From the NCBI RefSeq assembly GCF_000239815.1, contig NZ_CAFK01000116.1, forward strand, positions 1 to 52,553: a stretch of 52,553 nt of DNA, read 5' to 3'. The notes under the pieces were generated by a model. It had not been told where the DNA came from, did not search any database, and saw nothing but the letters and a program-made list of their open reading frames with translations. The translations under genes and the position numbers were made by a program. How positions within the stretch are numbered: position 1 is the stretch's first letter; each line of letters starts with the position of its first letter. This stretch comes from Bradyrhizobium sp. STM 3843. GTDB lineage: Bacteria > Pseudomonadota > Alphaproteobacteria > Rhizobiales > Xanthobacteraceae. Positions 1 through 8,564 of the stretch are shown piece after piece.

Positions 1-1
1 C

Positions 2-223
2 GACTGCTTCTATATCGGCGCATTGGGATCGCGGAAGACGCATGGCAAGCGCGCCGAGCGGCTGCGCGCGCAAGGCGCGTCCGAGGCCGACGTCGCGCGC
101 ATCCGTGCGCCGATCGGGCTTGCAATCGGCGCGGTGTCGCCGGCCGAGATCGCGGTCTCGATCATGGCGGAGATCACCGCCGCGCTGCGGCTGCCGCCTA
201 AACAGCAAGAAGAAGCGGCATGA
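2..223 (+). CDS. xdhC: XdhC family protein, C-terminal part (cut by window start)
   Basis: This is the last 73 codons of a reading frame that enters from the left edge. The visible peptide contains YIGALGSRKTHGKRAERL followed by an IRAPIGLAIGA stretch and a PAEIAVSIMAEI stretch. These are hallmarks of the C-terminal Rossmann-like domain of XdhC/CoxI proteins. That family binds molybdenum cofactor and helps sulfurate and insert it into xanthine or CO dehydrogenase type enzymes. The stop overlaps the start of the next gene by four bases, indicating translational coupling to a cofactor nucleotidyltransferase, which fits the role. The N-terminal CoxI domain lies outside the window and cannot be checked. 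Confidence 0.85.
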   Translation, partial: DCFYIGALGSRKTHGKRAERLRAQGASEADVARIRAPIGLAIGAVSPAEIAVSIMAEITAALRLPPKQQEEAA

Positions 224-1824
224 AATTCGGTCCGGCCAGCCCGGCGGAGGCGATCGGCGGGGTGACCGTGCATACCCTACGCCGAGGATCCCTGGTGCTC
301 AAGAAGGGCACCACGATCGGTGCGGCCGAGGTTGAGGCGCTGACCAAAGCGGGCGTGAACGAGATCGTCGTCGTCCGCCTGGAGACGGGCGACGTGTCCG
401 AGGACGAAGCCGCCGCCAGCATCGCGCGCGCCGTCGCCGGCGATGGCATCCATGTCGATCGCGCCTTCACCGGGCGCGCCAACCTGTTCGCAGCGCAGGC
501 CGGCGTGCTGGTGATCGACCGCGCTGCGGTGGACCGCATCAATGGCGTCGACGAGGCCGTCACCTTCGCGACCTTGTCGGCCTTCAAGCCGGTGGTCGAA
601 GGCGAGATGGTCGGCACTGTCAAGCTGATCCCGTTCGGGGTCGAGGGGCGGCTGCGGGACGCCGCGGTGACAGCGGCCGGCGCAGGCGCGCTGCGGATCG
701 CGCCCTATGTCGTCAAGCGCGTCGGCGTGGTCTCGACCATCCTGCCGGGCCTCTCGCCGAAAGTCATCGACAAGACCTTGCGTGTGACGTCCGAGCGGCT
801 GGCGCCGGCGGGTGCTGCCATCATCGCCGAACGCCGGGTGCCGCATGAGGAAGCAGCACTGGCTGACGCGATCCTGGAGCTGCTCGGGCTCGGCGCCGAG
901 CTCGTCATCGTGTTCGGCGCGTCGGCCATCGCCGACCGCCGCGACGTGATTCCGGCGGCGATCACCGGCATCGGCGGGCAAATCGAACATTTCGGCATGC
1001 CGGTCGATCCCGGCAATCTCCTGCTGATCGGCAACGCGTCCGGCGTGCCGGTGCTCGGCGCCCCCGGCTGTGCGCGCTCGCCGGTCGAGAATGGGTTCGA
1101 CTGGGTGCTGATGCGGCTGCTGGCGGGCATCAAGGTGACGCGCGCCGAGCTGATGGCCATGGGCGTCGGCGGGTTGCTGATGGAGATCGTCACGCGGCCG
1201 CAGCCCCGCGCCCAGCCCGAGCCTGACGGCGCGCGCAAGGTCGCGGCGATCGTGCTTGCCGCCGGCCGCTCGACGCGGATGGGCGGACCGAACAAGCTCT
1301 TGGCCGAGCTTGAGGGCAAGAAGTTGGTGCGGATCGTCACCGAGCAGGCGCTGGCCTCCAAGGCCTGCGAGGTGATCGTCGTCACCGGACATCAGGCCGA
1401 TCTGGTCGAGCAGGCGCTTGCCGGCCTCCGCGTCCGGTTCGTGCGCAATCCCGATTTCGCCGGCGGGCTCGCCAGCTCCGTGAAGGCCGGCATCGCCGCC
1501 GTGCCGGAGAGCGCCGATGGTGCAGTGGTCTGCCTCGGCGACATGCCGATGGTTTCCTCCGATCTGCTTGACCGGCTGATCGGCACGTTCGAGCCCGATC
1601 GCGGCAACCTCATCGTGGTGCCGGTCGCAGAGGGCCGGCGCGGCAATCCCGTGCTGTGGTCACGCCGCTTCTTCCAGGAATTGATGACGCTCGAGGGCGA
1701 CGTCGGGGCGCGCCACCTCGTCGCCAAGCACGCAGAAGCCGTCGCCGAAGTCCCGGTCGAGGGCGATGCCGCCTTCCTCGATATCGACACGCCGCAGGCG
1801 CTGGAGGCGGCACGCCGATCGTAG
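220..1824 (+). CDS. molybdopterin-binding / NTP-transferase fusion (molybdenum cofactor cytidylyltransferase-like)
   Basis: A 534-residue two-domain protein. Residues about 1-335 resemble the MoeA/MogA-type molybdopterin-binding fold, including VFGASAIADRRDVIPAAI and a GAPGCARSP stretch. Residues about 340-534 form a MobA/MocA-type nucleotidyltransferase that opens with LAAGRSTRMGGPNK, the nucleotide-binding loop, and carries LGDMPMV, the metal-binding Asp region. MocA relatives transfer CMP to Mo-molybdopterin for xanthine or CO dehydrogenase family enzymes. The ATGA overlap with xdhC supports that job. Nucleotide choice (CTP or GTP) cannot be settled by eye. Fusion of the two domains is known in rhizobia, so this is not an assembly artefact. 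Confidence 0.85.
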   Translation: MKFGPASPAEAIGGVTVHTLRRGSLVLKKGTTIGAAEVEALTKAGVNEIVVVRLETGDVSEDEAAASIARAVAGDGIHVDRAFTGRANLFAAQAGVLVIDRAAVDRINGVDEAVTFATLSAFKPVVEGEMVGTVKLIPFGVEGRLRDAAVTAAGAGALRIAPYVVKRVGVVSTILPGLSPKVIDKTLRVTSERLAPAGAAIIAERRVPHEEAALADAILELLGLGAELVIVFGASAIADRRDVIPAAITGIGGQIEHFGMPVDPGNLLLIGNASGVPVLGAPGCARSPVENGFDWVLMRLLAGIKVTRAELMAMGVGGLLMEIVTRPQPRAQPEPDGARKVAAIVLAAGRSTRMGGPNKLLAELEGKKLVRIVTEQALASKACEVIVVTGHQADLVEQALAGLRVRFVRNPDFAGGLASSVKAGIAAVPESADGAVVCLGDMPMVSSDLLDRLIGTFEPDRGNLIVVPVAEGRRGNPVLWSRRFFQELMTLEGDVGARHLVAKHAEAVAEVPVEGDAAFLDIDTPQALEAARRS

Positions 1825-1908
1825 GGTGGGTAGAGCGAAGCGAAACCCACCGCCGTGCCCGCTCCTCGATCGTTGATGGGTTTCGCTTGCGCTCAACCCA
1901 TCCTACGA
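1822..1908. repeat. inverted pair of TAGGGTGGG-type repeats
   Basis: Two arms face each other directly after the nucleotidyltransferase stop. The left arm, from 1822, runs TAGGGTGGGTAGAGCGAAGC and continues to an AACCCACC end. The right arm, 1875-1908, reads GATGGGTTTCGCTTGCGCTC and ends in ACCCATCCTACG. They are imperfect reverse complements and could form a large stem-loop in RNA. Similar GGGTGGG...CCCATCCTA elements are dispersed in Bradyrhizobium genomes. They may act as a transcription end here, but no T-run follows. Confidence 0.6.
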
Positions 1909-1992
1909 GACCCTCATTTCAACCTCCCATTCACCAAGTTGAAACGTCCTCCCGGCTAGATTTACCGCATTGGGCCTCGGGGGAGGATCTCG

Positions 1993-2397
1993 GTGATTGT
2001 TTCGACCGCCGCGCGACGTTTCGCGCTGTTTGCGTTCGGCATGACCGTTCTGGTCGGAGCCGCGCGCTTCGCCACTGATCATGTCGTCAGCGAGGCCCAT
2101 GCGGCCGGCGCCTTCGCCATCGGCAAATGCGCGGCCTATGGCCAGGCTTATGACTATCCGACCGAGCCGCTGGCCAAGGCGGCCGCGCTCAAGCAGTGCA
2201 AGGGCGACTGCACCGCCGTGACCATGAAGAAAGCGTGTGCGGCGTTCTCGGTCGATCTCACCAATCCCTGTGGGCCGCATGGCTATGCGGTCAGGCCGAA
2301 GATCTCGACCTCGCTCAACGAGGCCACGCGCGAATGCTACAAATTCGGCGGTAAGGAATGCGTGATCCGCGCTTGGGTCTGCGACGGCAAGGGGTGA
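1993..2397 (+). CDS. DUF4189 domain-containing secreted protein
   Basis: A 134-residue protein starting at GTG, with GGGGGAGGA a few bases upstream as the ribosome site. Residues 1-37 form a hydrophobic export signal that ends near SEAHA. The mature part has eight cysteines, in GKC, KQC, GDC, KKAC, NPC, REC, KEC and WVC contexts, suggesting up to four disulfides in the periplasm. The HGYAVRPKISTSLNEATREC segment followed by ECVIRAWVCDG is typical of DUF4189, a small cysteine-rich domain of unknown function. The gene stands alone between a repeat and adhP. Confidence 0.75.
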   Translation: MIVSTAARRFALFAFGMTVLVGAARFATDHVVSEAHAAGAFAIGKCAAYGQAYDYPTEPLAKAAALKQCKGDCTAVTMKKACAAFSVDLTNPCGPHGYAVRPKISTSLNEATRECYKFGGKECVIRAWVCDGKG

Positions 2398-2480
2398 TTG
2401 CTGCGGTGCCCTTGACACCGATCAAGCTCGGAACACCCGGCTTTGGCTAGTTTGCGCCTCGAGATGAGAGGAGCAGACAC

Positions 2481-3506
2481 ATGTCGACCATGAAAGCCGC
2501 CGTCGTCAAAGCCTTCGGCAAACCGCTGGTGATCGAGGACGTACCGGTTCCGGTGCCTGGGCCGGGTGAACTGCTGGTCAAGCTGAAGGCCTGCGGTGTC
2601 TGTCACACCGATCTGCACGCAGCTTCCGGCGACTGGCCGGTGAAGCCGGTGCCGCCGTTCATTCCCGGTCATGAGGTCGCCGGTGTCGTTGCCGCGCTCG
2701 GACCCGGCGTCACCGACTTCAAGATCGGCGATGCGGTCGGCGTCGCCTGGCTGCACGATGCCTGCATGCGCTGCGAGTATTGCGAGACCGGTTGGGAGAC
2801 CTTGTGCGAGCACCAGCACAACACCGGCTACAGCGTGAATGGGGGCTTTGCCGAATATGTCATCGCCTCCGCGGCGTTTACGGCGCGCCTGCCGGCCAAT
2901 GTCAATTTCGCCGCCATCGCGCCGATCCTGTGCGCTGGCGTCACCACCTATAAGGGGCTGAAGGAGACCGACACGCGACCGGGCGAGTGGGTGGTCATCT
3001 CCGGTGTCGGTGGACTTGGTCACGTCGCGCTCCAGTATGCCAAGGCAATGGGGCTGAAGGCGATCGGGCTCGACATTGCCGAGGACAAGCTGAAGCTTGC
3101 GCTGGAGGCTGGCGCCGATCATGCCGTCAACGCGCTCGACAAGGACGCGGTGGGGCGCGTCCTCAAGCTCACCGGCGGTGGCGCACATGGGGTGCTGGTG
3201 ACGGCCGTGTCGACGCCGGCCTTTGCCCAGGCGCTGCATATGGTCCGTCGCAAGGGCACCGTCAGCCTGGTCGGGCTGCCGCCCGGCGAATTCCCGACGC
3301 CGATCTTCGACGTCGTGCTCAAGCGCATCACGGTGCGTGGCTCGATCGTCGGCACGCGGCGCGACCTCGATGAGGCGATCGCATTCGCAGCCGATGGCAA
3401 GGTCAAGGCGGAAGTGACGACGGCGCCGCTGTCGGAGATCAACGCGATCTTCGACAAGATGAAGGCCGGCAAGATCGACGGCCGCATCGTGCTCGATTTC
3501 ACCTGA
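2481..3506 (+). CDS. adhP: zinc-dependent alcohol dehydrogenase AdhP
   Basis: A 341-residue medium-chain dehydrogenase that oxidises primary alcohols with NAD. Catalytic zinc ligands are visible in [10 protein letters not shown] (Cys) and GHEVAG (His-Glu). The structural zinc lobe is [15 protein letters not shown], with four cysteines spaced C-x2-C-x2-C-x7-C. The Rossmann loop is [17 protein letters not shown]. Length and motif order match AdhP. The start is preceded by GAGAGGAG at good spacing. The gene is monocistronic and ends at a strong hairpin terminator. No neighbouring aldehyde dehydrogenase hints at a specific substrate. Confidence 0.93.
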   Translation: MSTMKAAVVKAFGKPLVIEDVPVPVPGPGELLVKLKACGVCHTDLHAASGDWPVKPVPPFIPGHEVAGVVAALGPGVTDFKIGDAVGVAWLHDACMRCEYCETGWETLCEHQHNTGYSVNGGFAEYVIASAAFTARLPANVNFAAIAPILCAGVTTYKGLKETDTRPGEWVVISGVGGLGHVALQYAKAMGLKAIGLDIAEDKLKLALEAGADHAVNALDKDAVGRVLKLTGGGAHGVLVTAVSTPAFAQALHMVRRKGTVSLVGLPPGEFPTPIFDVVLKRITVRGSIVGTRRDLDEAIAFAADGKVKAEVTTAPLSEINAIFDKMKAGKIDGRIVLDFT

Positions 3507-3534
3507 CGGGACTGATCGGCGGACGTTCAATAGA

Positions 3535-3570
3535 GGCTGCGGCGTCAAGTAAATGCGCCGCAGCCTTTTT
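3535..3570 (+). terminator. intrinsic terminator of adhP
   Basis: Arms GGCTGCGGCG (3535-3544) and CGCCGCAGCC (3556-3565) pair perfectly over 10 bp around an 11-base loop. TTTTT follows at 3566-3570. This is a textbook Rho-independent terminator, 28 bases after the adhP stop. Its T-run overlaps an upstream in-frame ATG of the next gene, supporting the later start chosen there. Confidence 0.9.
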
Positions 3571-3616
3571 GATGTGGATCAGCATCCCCGTTGTTTCCGG
3601 CTGTCACGATGCTGGC

Positions 3617-4897
3617 ATGGCAGCGGTGACAAAGATCGTCTTTCTCGGCGCGAGCAGCGCATCCTTCGGCCTCAGCATGTTTCGGGACCTGTTCTCGACG
3701 CATGAGCTCACAGGCAGCACGCTGGTGCTGGTCGGGCGCGATGCCGAGCGACTGGCGCGCGCCAAGGCCGTCGCCGGACTGCTGAACGAGAGGAGCGGCG
3801 CTGGGCTGACAATCGAGGCGACCACCGATTGGCGCAGCGCGCTCGATGGCGCCGGCTTCATCGTCCATTCTACCGCGGTCGACCGCAACCGGTTGTGGCG
3901 GCACGACTTCGAGGTGCCGCGCAAATACGGCATCCGCCACACGCTGGGCGAGAATGGCGGGCCGGGCGCGCTGTTCTTCACCTTGCGCACCTTGCCCGTG
4001 GTGTTCGACTTCGTCCGCGAGATCGAGGCGCGCTGCCCGGAGGCGCTGTTCATCAACTTCTCCAATCCCGAGAGCCGGATCATCCTGGCGCTGGGGCAGC
4101 ACAGCCGCATCAAGCATGTCGGTCTGTGCCACGGCATCTTCATCGCGCGCAGCCAGGTCGCGTCGATCCTCGGACTGCCGGACGACCGGGTCGACGTCTG
4201 GGGCGCCGGTCTCAATCACTTTCAATGCCTGATGCAGATCCGTGACCGCGACACCGGCGCCGACCTTTATCCGCTGCTGCGCGAGAAGGAGGCGAGCCAC
4301 GATCCCGAGGTGGCGCCGCTGACGCGGGCGCTGTTTCACAGCTTCGGCCATTGGCTCGGCTGCGGCGACGGTCATGTCGGCGAATATTTCGCCTATGGCT
4401 GGGAAGCGGGGGAGGGCGGCTACAATTTCGACTGGGACGAGGGTGAGCGTGCCAAGCTGAATCGCCTGATCGACGACGTGCTGGCCGGCCGCATCGAGAT
4501 TCCTGACTGGTGGCGAATGCCCTCGGGTGAGCGCGCCGTGGCCGTGATCTCCTCCGTGCTGCACGATCGCAAGCAACTGATCGAATCCGGCGTTATCTAC
4601 AATCGGCATGCCATTCCCAATCTGCCGGCCGATGCTGCGGTGGAAGTGCCGGTCGTGGCCGATCGCGCGGGGATCCATCCGGTCTCGCTCGGACCGTTGC
4701 CCGAGCCGATCGCGAAGCTGATGACCATTCAGGTCCAGGTGCAGCAGCTTGCGGTGCAGGCGGCGATGCAGGCCTCGAAGGAGATCGCGCTCCAGGCACT
4801 GCTGATCGACCCGGTCGTGAACTCCGCAACCTCAGCGCGGCAATTGCTGGACGAACTATGGGAGATCAACCGCCCCTACATTCGGCCGTCGGTCTGA
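3617..4897 (+). CDS. family 4 glycoside hydrolase (alpha-galactosidase/alpha-glucosidase type)
   Basis: A 426-residue protein of the NAD- and Mn-dependent GH4 family, which cleaves glycosides by oxidation and elimination. The N-terminus [15 protein letters not shown] is the Rossmann dinucleotide loop. [10 protein letters not shown] matches the conserved NP motif. LCHG and GLNHF supply the Cys and His expected to bind the metal. The start at ATGGCAGCG is chosen because an earlier ATG at 3569 would lie inside the adhP terminator and add an unlikely N-terminal extension. GH4 specificity (alpha or beta, phosphorylated or not) varies, and no sugar transporter sits nearby, so the substrate is open. 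Confidence 0.85.
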   Translation: MAAVTKIVFLGASSASFGLSMFRDLFSTHELTGSTLVLVGRDAERLARAKAVAGLLNERSGAGLTIEATTDWRSALDGAGFIVHSTAVDRNRLWRHDFEVPRKYGIRHTLGENGGPGALFFTLRTLPVVFDFVREIEARCPEALFINFSNPESRIILALGQHSRIKHVGLCHGIFIARSQVASILGLPDDRVDVWGAGLNHFQCLMQIRDRDTGADLYPLLREKEASHDPEVAPLTRALFHSFGHWLGCGDGHVGEYFAYGWEAGEGGYNFDWDEGERAKLNRLIDDVLAGRIEIPDWWRMPSGERAVAVISSVLHDRKQLIESGVIYNRHAIPNLPADAAVEVPVVADRAGIHPVSLGPLPEPIAKLMTIQVQVQQLAVQAAMQASKEIALQALLIDPVVNSATSARQLLDELWEINRPYIRPSV

Positions 4898-4944
4898 GCC
4901 GAACTGCATGCGCTCGTGCCGTGGCGGGAACCGCAATGTCGGCC

Positions 4945-4975
4945 TTGACAATGACTGACCAGTCAGTCATATTAT
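4945..4975 (+). promoter_or_regulatory. TetR promoter with overlapping palindromic operator
   Basis: ATGACTGACCAGTCAGTCAT at 4951-4970 is a 9-bp perfect inverted repeat around two bases, typical of TetR-family operators. A TTGACA hexamer abuts it at 4945-4950. AT-rich -10 candidates follow: CATATT at 4968 with a 17-base spacer, or TATTAT at 4970. Repressor binding would block the promoter, so the downstream tetR gene and efflux operon are likely autoregulated. The predicted transcript start falls at or within the first codons of tetR. Confidence 0.8.
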
Positions 4976-5672
4976 GATCATGGCCAAGCTGACGCGAAAA
5001 CTTGCACCAGAAGCTCCACGGCGGACGAGGGCGCGGGAAGGGCACGCTGCCAGCACGGCGGAGGTGCCCGCGAGCCGGGCCGAGCGAGCGGCGGAACGCC
5101 GCGCGGCCATCGTCGAGGCAGCGATGGAGGAGTTCATCGCGCGCGGCTTCACTGCGACGCGGCTCGACGACATCGCCAAACGGGCCGGCGTCGCCAAGGG
5201 CACGATCTATCTGCATTTCAAGGACAAGGAATCGATGTTCGAGGAATTGATCCGCACTGCGATCGTGCCGTTCGTGAACCGCCTCACCGCGCCGCCGCCA
5301 CCCGCGGGATCGGTGCGCGACATGGTCGAGGGGCTGGGGCGGCTCTTCATCCACGAGGTCGCGACCACGCGCCGCGGCGACATCGTGCGACTGATCGTGG
5401 CGGAGGGACCGCGCTTCCCGGCGATTGCCGATTTCTACTATCGCGAGGTGGTGTCTCGCGGGCTCGCCGCGATGCGCGCTCTGATCGAACTCGGCATCAA
5501 TAGGGGCGAGATCCGCCAGCCCCAGCTTGTGCAATTCCCGCAGATCATGGTCGCGCCGGTGCTGATTGCGGTGCTGTGGAAGAGCCTGTTCGAACGGCAT
5601 TCGCCGCTCGATGCCGAGGCGATGTTGCGGACCCATCTCGATCTCATCTTTGGCGAACGGAGTGCAACATGA
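4974..5672 (+). CDS. TetR family transcriptional regulator of the efflux operon
   Basis: A 232-residue repressor. After a basic tail of about 45 residues, residues 45-90 carry the helix-turn-helix: AAIVEAAMEEFIARGFTATR, then DDIAKRAGVAKGTIYLHFKD. The rest is the helical ligand-binding domain. Starts at 4974 or 4980 are possible. A GTG at 5064 would trim the tail and restore a leader. The stop overlaps the start of the HlyD gene (ATGA), so regulator and pump are one transcription unit. The perfect operator just upstream points to self-repression relieved by an exported compound, which the sequence does not reveal. Confidence 0.88.
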   Translation: MIMAKLTRKLAPEAPRRTRAREGHAASTAEVPASRAERAAERRAAIVEAAMEEFIARGFTATRLDDIAKRAGVAKGTIYLHFKDKESMFEELIRTAIVPFVNRLTAPPPPAGSVRDMVEGLGRLFIHEVATTRRGDIVRLIVAEGPRFPAIADFYYREVVSRGLAAMRALIELGINRGEIRQPQLVQFPQIMVAPVLIAVLWKSLFERHSPLDAEAMLRTHLDLIFGERSAT

Positions 5673-6448
5673 CAGGCCTCTGGCACTGCCTCGCTATTCT
5701 GGTCACGGCCTTCACGCTGAACGGCTGCCACGACAAGCGTGACCCCGGCTATCAGGGCTGGGTCGAGGCCGACATGATCTTCGTCAGCCCTGACGAGGCG
5801 GGGCGGGTGACCAAGCTCAATGTCCGCGAAGGCGACGAGGTCAAGGTCGGCGATCTCCTCTACTCGGTCGATGACGATCTGCAGCAGGCCGACCTCAACC
5901 AGAACAAGGCGACGCTGGCCAATGCGCAGCAGACCTATGACCGCGCGGCCGCACTGAGCAAGACCGGCGCCGGCACCCAGGCCACGCTGGATTCGGCGGT
6001 CTCCGCGTTGCGCGTCGCCGAGGCCCATGTGGTCACGTCGCAGACGCGGCTGGCGCGCCGCCGGGGTTTCGCGCCGGTCGCCGGCACAGTGCAGCAGATC
6101 TATTTCCGCGAGGGCGAGATGGTGGCGGCGCAACGGCCGGTGCTCTCGATCATGCCGCCCGGCAACATGAAGCTGCGCTTCTATGTCTCCGAGACCGAGC
6201 TGCCGAAATTTGCGATCGGCGATGAGGTCCGCGTCACCTGCGACAATTGTGCGCCCGATCTGACAGCACGGATCTATTTCATCGCAACGTCGGCGGAATA
6301 CACCCCGCCGGTGATCTACAGCCTCGATGAGCGCAACAAGCTCGTGTATCTGATCCAGGCACGGCCGTCGCGGCCCGATGCGCTGCGCGTCGGCCAGCCG
6401 GTCAGCATCTATCCCAATGCCAAGACGCCAGTGGCCGATCGACGATGA
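5669..6448 (+). CDS. HlyD family periplasmic adaptor (lipoprotein)
   Basis: A 259-residue membrane fusion protein. Residues 1-20 are a lipoprotein signal ending in the lipobox LNGC. GWVEADMIFVSPDEAGRVTK begins the barrel and biotinyl-lipoyl-like domain. Residues about 70-125 (LNQNKATLANAQQTYDRAAA region) form the alpha-helical hairpin, and the lipoyl half returns with RRRGFAPVAGTVQQIYFREG. It would bridge the inner-membrane ABC pump to an outer-membrane channel. No outer-membrane TolC gene is present, so a shared TolC is expected. The start is the ATG overlapping the tetR stop. The gene overlaps the ATPase gene by four bases. Confidence 0.88.
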   Translation: MTGLWHCLAILVTAFTLNGCHDKRDPGYQGWVEADMIFVSPDEAGRVTKLNVREGDEVKVGDLLYSVDDDLQQADLNQNKATLANAQQTYDRAAALSKTGAGTQATLDSAVSALRVAEAHVVTSQTRLARRRGFAPVAGTVQQIYFREGEMVAAQRPVLSIMPPGNMKLRFYVSETELPKFAIGDEVRVTCDNCAPDLTARIYFIATSAEYTPPVIYSLDERNKLVYLIQARPSRPDALRVGQPVSIYPNAKTPVADRR

Positions 6449-7380
6449 CGCACGCGGCTGACGAGATCGCGATCGACGTCAAGGGCCTGACCAAGTCGTT
6501 CGGCGGCCGCGAGGTCGTGCACGATCTGTCGATGCAGGTGAAGCGCGGTTCGATCTACGGCTTCCTTGGTCCGAACGGCTCCGGCAAGACCACGACCATC
6601 CGCATGCTGTGCGGGCTGCTCACGCCCGACAGCGGCGAGGGCACCTGCCTCGGTTTCGACATCCGGCACGACGCCGACCTCATCAAGCGGAGGGTCGGCT
6701 ATATGACGCAGCGCTTCAGCCTGTACCAGGACCTGTCGGTGCGGGAGAATCTCGAATTCGTGGCGCGGCTCTATGGCCTGCGCGATCCGCGTGGCGCGGC
6801 GCGCGACATGGTCAAGCGGCTTGGCCTGTCCGGCCGGGAGGGCCAGCTCGCCGGCGAACTGTCGGGCGGCTGGAAGCAGCGGTTGGCGCTCGGTGCCTGC
6901 ACGCTGCCCAATCCGCAATTGTTGCTGTTGGACGAGCCAACGGCCGGCGTCGATCCGAAGGCGCGGCGCGATTTCTGGAACGAGATCCACGCGCTCGCGG
7001 CCGAGGGGCTGACCGTGCTGGTCTCAACCCACTACATGGACGAGGCCGAGCGCTGTCACGAGATCGCCTATATCGCCTATGGCCATCTGCTGGTGCATGG
7101 GACGGTGGAGCAGGTCGTCGCACAATCGGCGCTCACGACCTACACGGTCAGCGGCGATCATCTGCAGGAGGTTGCCAATGCGCTAACGGGCCAGCCCGGC
7201 ATCGACATGGTGGCGCCGTTCGGCACCAGCCTCCATGTCTCCGGCCGAGACAAGGCGGCGCTGGAATCCTCGATTCTGCCTTGGCGCGACAAGCCCGGCC
7301 TGCATTGGCAGCACGCAGCGCCGTCGCTCGAGGATGTCTTCATCGATCTGATGAACCGCTCGAAGGATAATTTCCAATGA
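6445..7380 (+). CDS. ABC transporter ATP-binding protein (drug-export type)
   Basis: A 311-residue ATPase that powers export through the adjacent permease. Walker A is GPNGSGKTTT, the Q-loop region is MTQRFSLYQDLSVREN, the signature is LSGGWKQR, Walker B is LLLLDEPTAGVD, and the H-loop is STHYMDEAERC. The C-terminal 80 residues form the extension common in YbhF/CcmA-like exporters. Start and stop overlap both neighbours by four bases, so stoichiometric coupled translation is likely. The layout HlyD-ATPase-permease resembles the YbhG-YbhF-YbhR or YhiI-RbbA-YhhJ systems. Confidence 0.93.
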   Translation: MTHAADEIAIDVKGLTKSFGGREVVHDLSMQVKRGSIYGFLGPNGSGKTTTIRMLCGLLTPDSGEGTCLGFDIRHDADLIKRRVGYMTQRFSLYQDLSVRENLEFVARLYGLRDPRGAARDMVKRLGLSGREGQLAGELSGGWKQRLALGACTLPNPQLLLLDEPTAGVDPKARRDFWNEIHALAAEGLTVLVSTHYMDEAERCHEIAYIAYGHLLVHGTVEQVVAQSALTTYTVSGDHLQEVANALTGQPGIDMVAPFGTSLHVSGRDKAALESSILPWRDKPGLHWQHAAPSLEDVFIDLMNRSKDNFQ

Positions 7381-8537
7381 GCGCCGTCGACACACAGCAC
7401 GAATATGCGGGCGAGCCCCGCTTCGGATTCCTGCACCGGACCTACGCGATGCTGGTCAAGGAGTTCATCCAGCTCCGCCGCGACCGGGTGTCGTTCGCCA
7501 TGATCGTGATGATCCCGGTCATGCAGCTCCTGCTGTTCGGTTATGCCATCAACACCACCCCGCATCATCTGCCGGCTGCGGTGCTGCTGCAGGAAGATTC
7601 CGATCTTGGCCGTTCGATCCTGAAAGCCCTGGAAAACACTGCCTATTTTCGCTTCACCCGCGAAGTGCATGACGTCAGTGAATTCGACGATCTCCTGTTG
7701 TCGGGCAAGGTGCTGTTCGGCGTCGAAATCCCGCGCGGCTTCGAGCGCGCGGTTCGGCGCGGCGATCGTCCGGCGCTGCTGGTCGCCGCTGATGCCACCG
7801 ATCCGGTTGCTGCATCGTCTGCGCTGTCGTCGCTGGGCACCATCGTGCAGACCGCGCTCGCGCACGACCTCTACACCGGTGACCCCGTATCCCTGCCGTT
7901 CGAGATCCGCGCCCATGCCCGCTACAATCCGGCGGCCGAGTCGCGGCTGAACATTGTGCCCGGGCTGGTCGGTACCATCCTGACCATGACCATGCTGATC
8001 TTCACCGCGCTGTCGGTGACGCGCGAGATCGAGCGCGGCACGATGGAAAGCCTGTTGTCGATGCCGATCAAGCCGGTCGAGGTGATGCTGGGCAAGATCC
8101 TGCCTTACGTGATGGTTGGCTTCCTTCAGGCGTCCATCATCATCGGCATCGGCGTGCTGCTGTTCGGCGTGCCTGTGTTCGGCAGTTTGTTCCTGCTGGC
8201 CTTGCTCTCGACGCTGTTCATCGGCGCCAATTTGGCGATCGGTTATACCTTCTCGACCCTGGCGCAGAACCAACTGCAGGCGATGCAGCTGTCGATGATG
8301 TTCTTCCTGCCCAGCATATTGCTGTCGGGCTTCATGTTTCCCTTCCTCGGCATGCCGCAATGGGCGCAATATATCGGCGAGGGTCTGCCGCTGACGCATT
8401 ACCTGCGTATCGTCCGCGCGATCATGCTGAAGGGATCGACCTTGCAGAACCTGCAATATGACACCATCGCTCTGTTCGGGCTGATGCTGTTTGCGATGAC
8501 GGTCGCTGTGCTGCGCTTCCGCCGCACCCTCGATTGA
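7377..8537 (+). CDS. ABC-2 type exporter permease
   Basis: A 386-residue inner-membrane protein. One transmembrane helix (about residues 40-58, ending at LLLFGYAIN) is followed by a long periplasmic domain (about 60-185). Five helices then occupy the C-terminal half, starting at NIVPGLVGTILTMTMLIFTA. The motif SVTREIERGTMESLLSMPIKP is typical of YhhJ/YbhS-like ABC-2 permeases. It pairs with the ATPase and HlyD adaptor encoded just upstream. YbhFSR systems have two permease genes but only one is present, so it probably homodimerises. Confidence 0.9.
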   Translation: MSAVDTQHEYAGEPRFGFLHRTYAMLVKEFIQLRRDRVSFAMIVMIPVMQLLLFGYAINTTPHHLPAAVLLQEDSDLGRSILKALENTAYFRFTREVHDVSEFDDLLLSGKVLFGVEIPRGFERAVRRGDRPALLVAADATDPVAASSALSSLGTIVQTALAHDLYTGDPVSLPFEIRAHARYNPAAESRLNIVPGLVGTILTMTMLIFTALSVTREIERGTMESLLSMPIKPVEVMLGKILPYVMVGFLQASIIIGIGVLLFGVPVFGSLFLLALLSTLFIGANLAIGYTFSTLAQNQLQAMQLSMMFFLPSILLSGFMFPFLGMPQWAQYIGEGLPLTHYLRIVRAIMLKGSTLQNLQYDTIALFGLMLFAMTVAVLRFRRTLD

Positions 8538-8564
8538 GGCAGAATAGCTCGGAGAGCTGGATGG

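Noticed and set aside
2412..2417. TTGACA before adhP as a -35 box
   Set aside because: No acceptable -10 hexamer occurs at 16-18 bases, so a promoter was not called.
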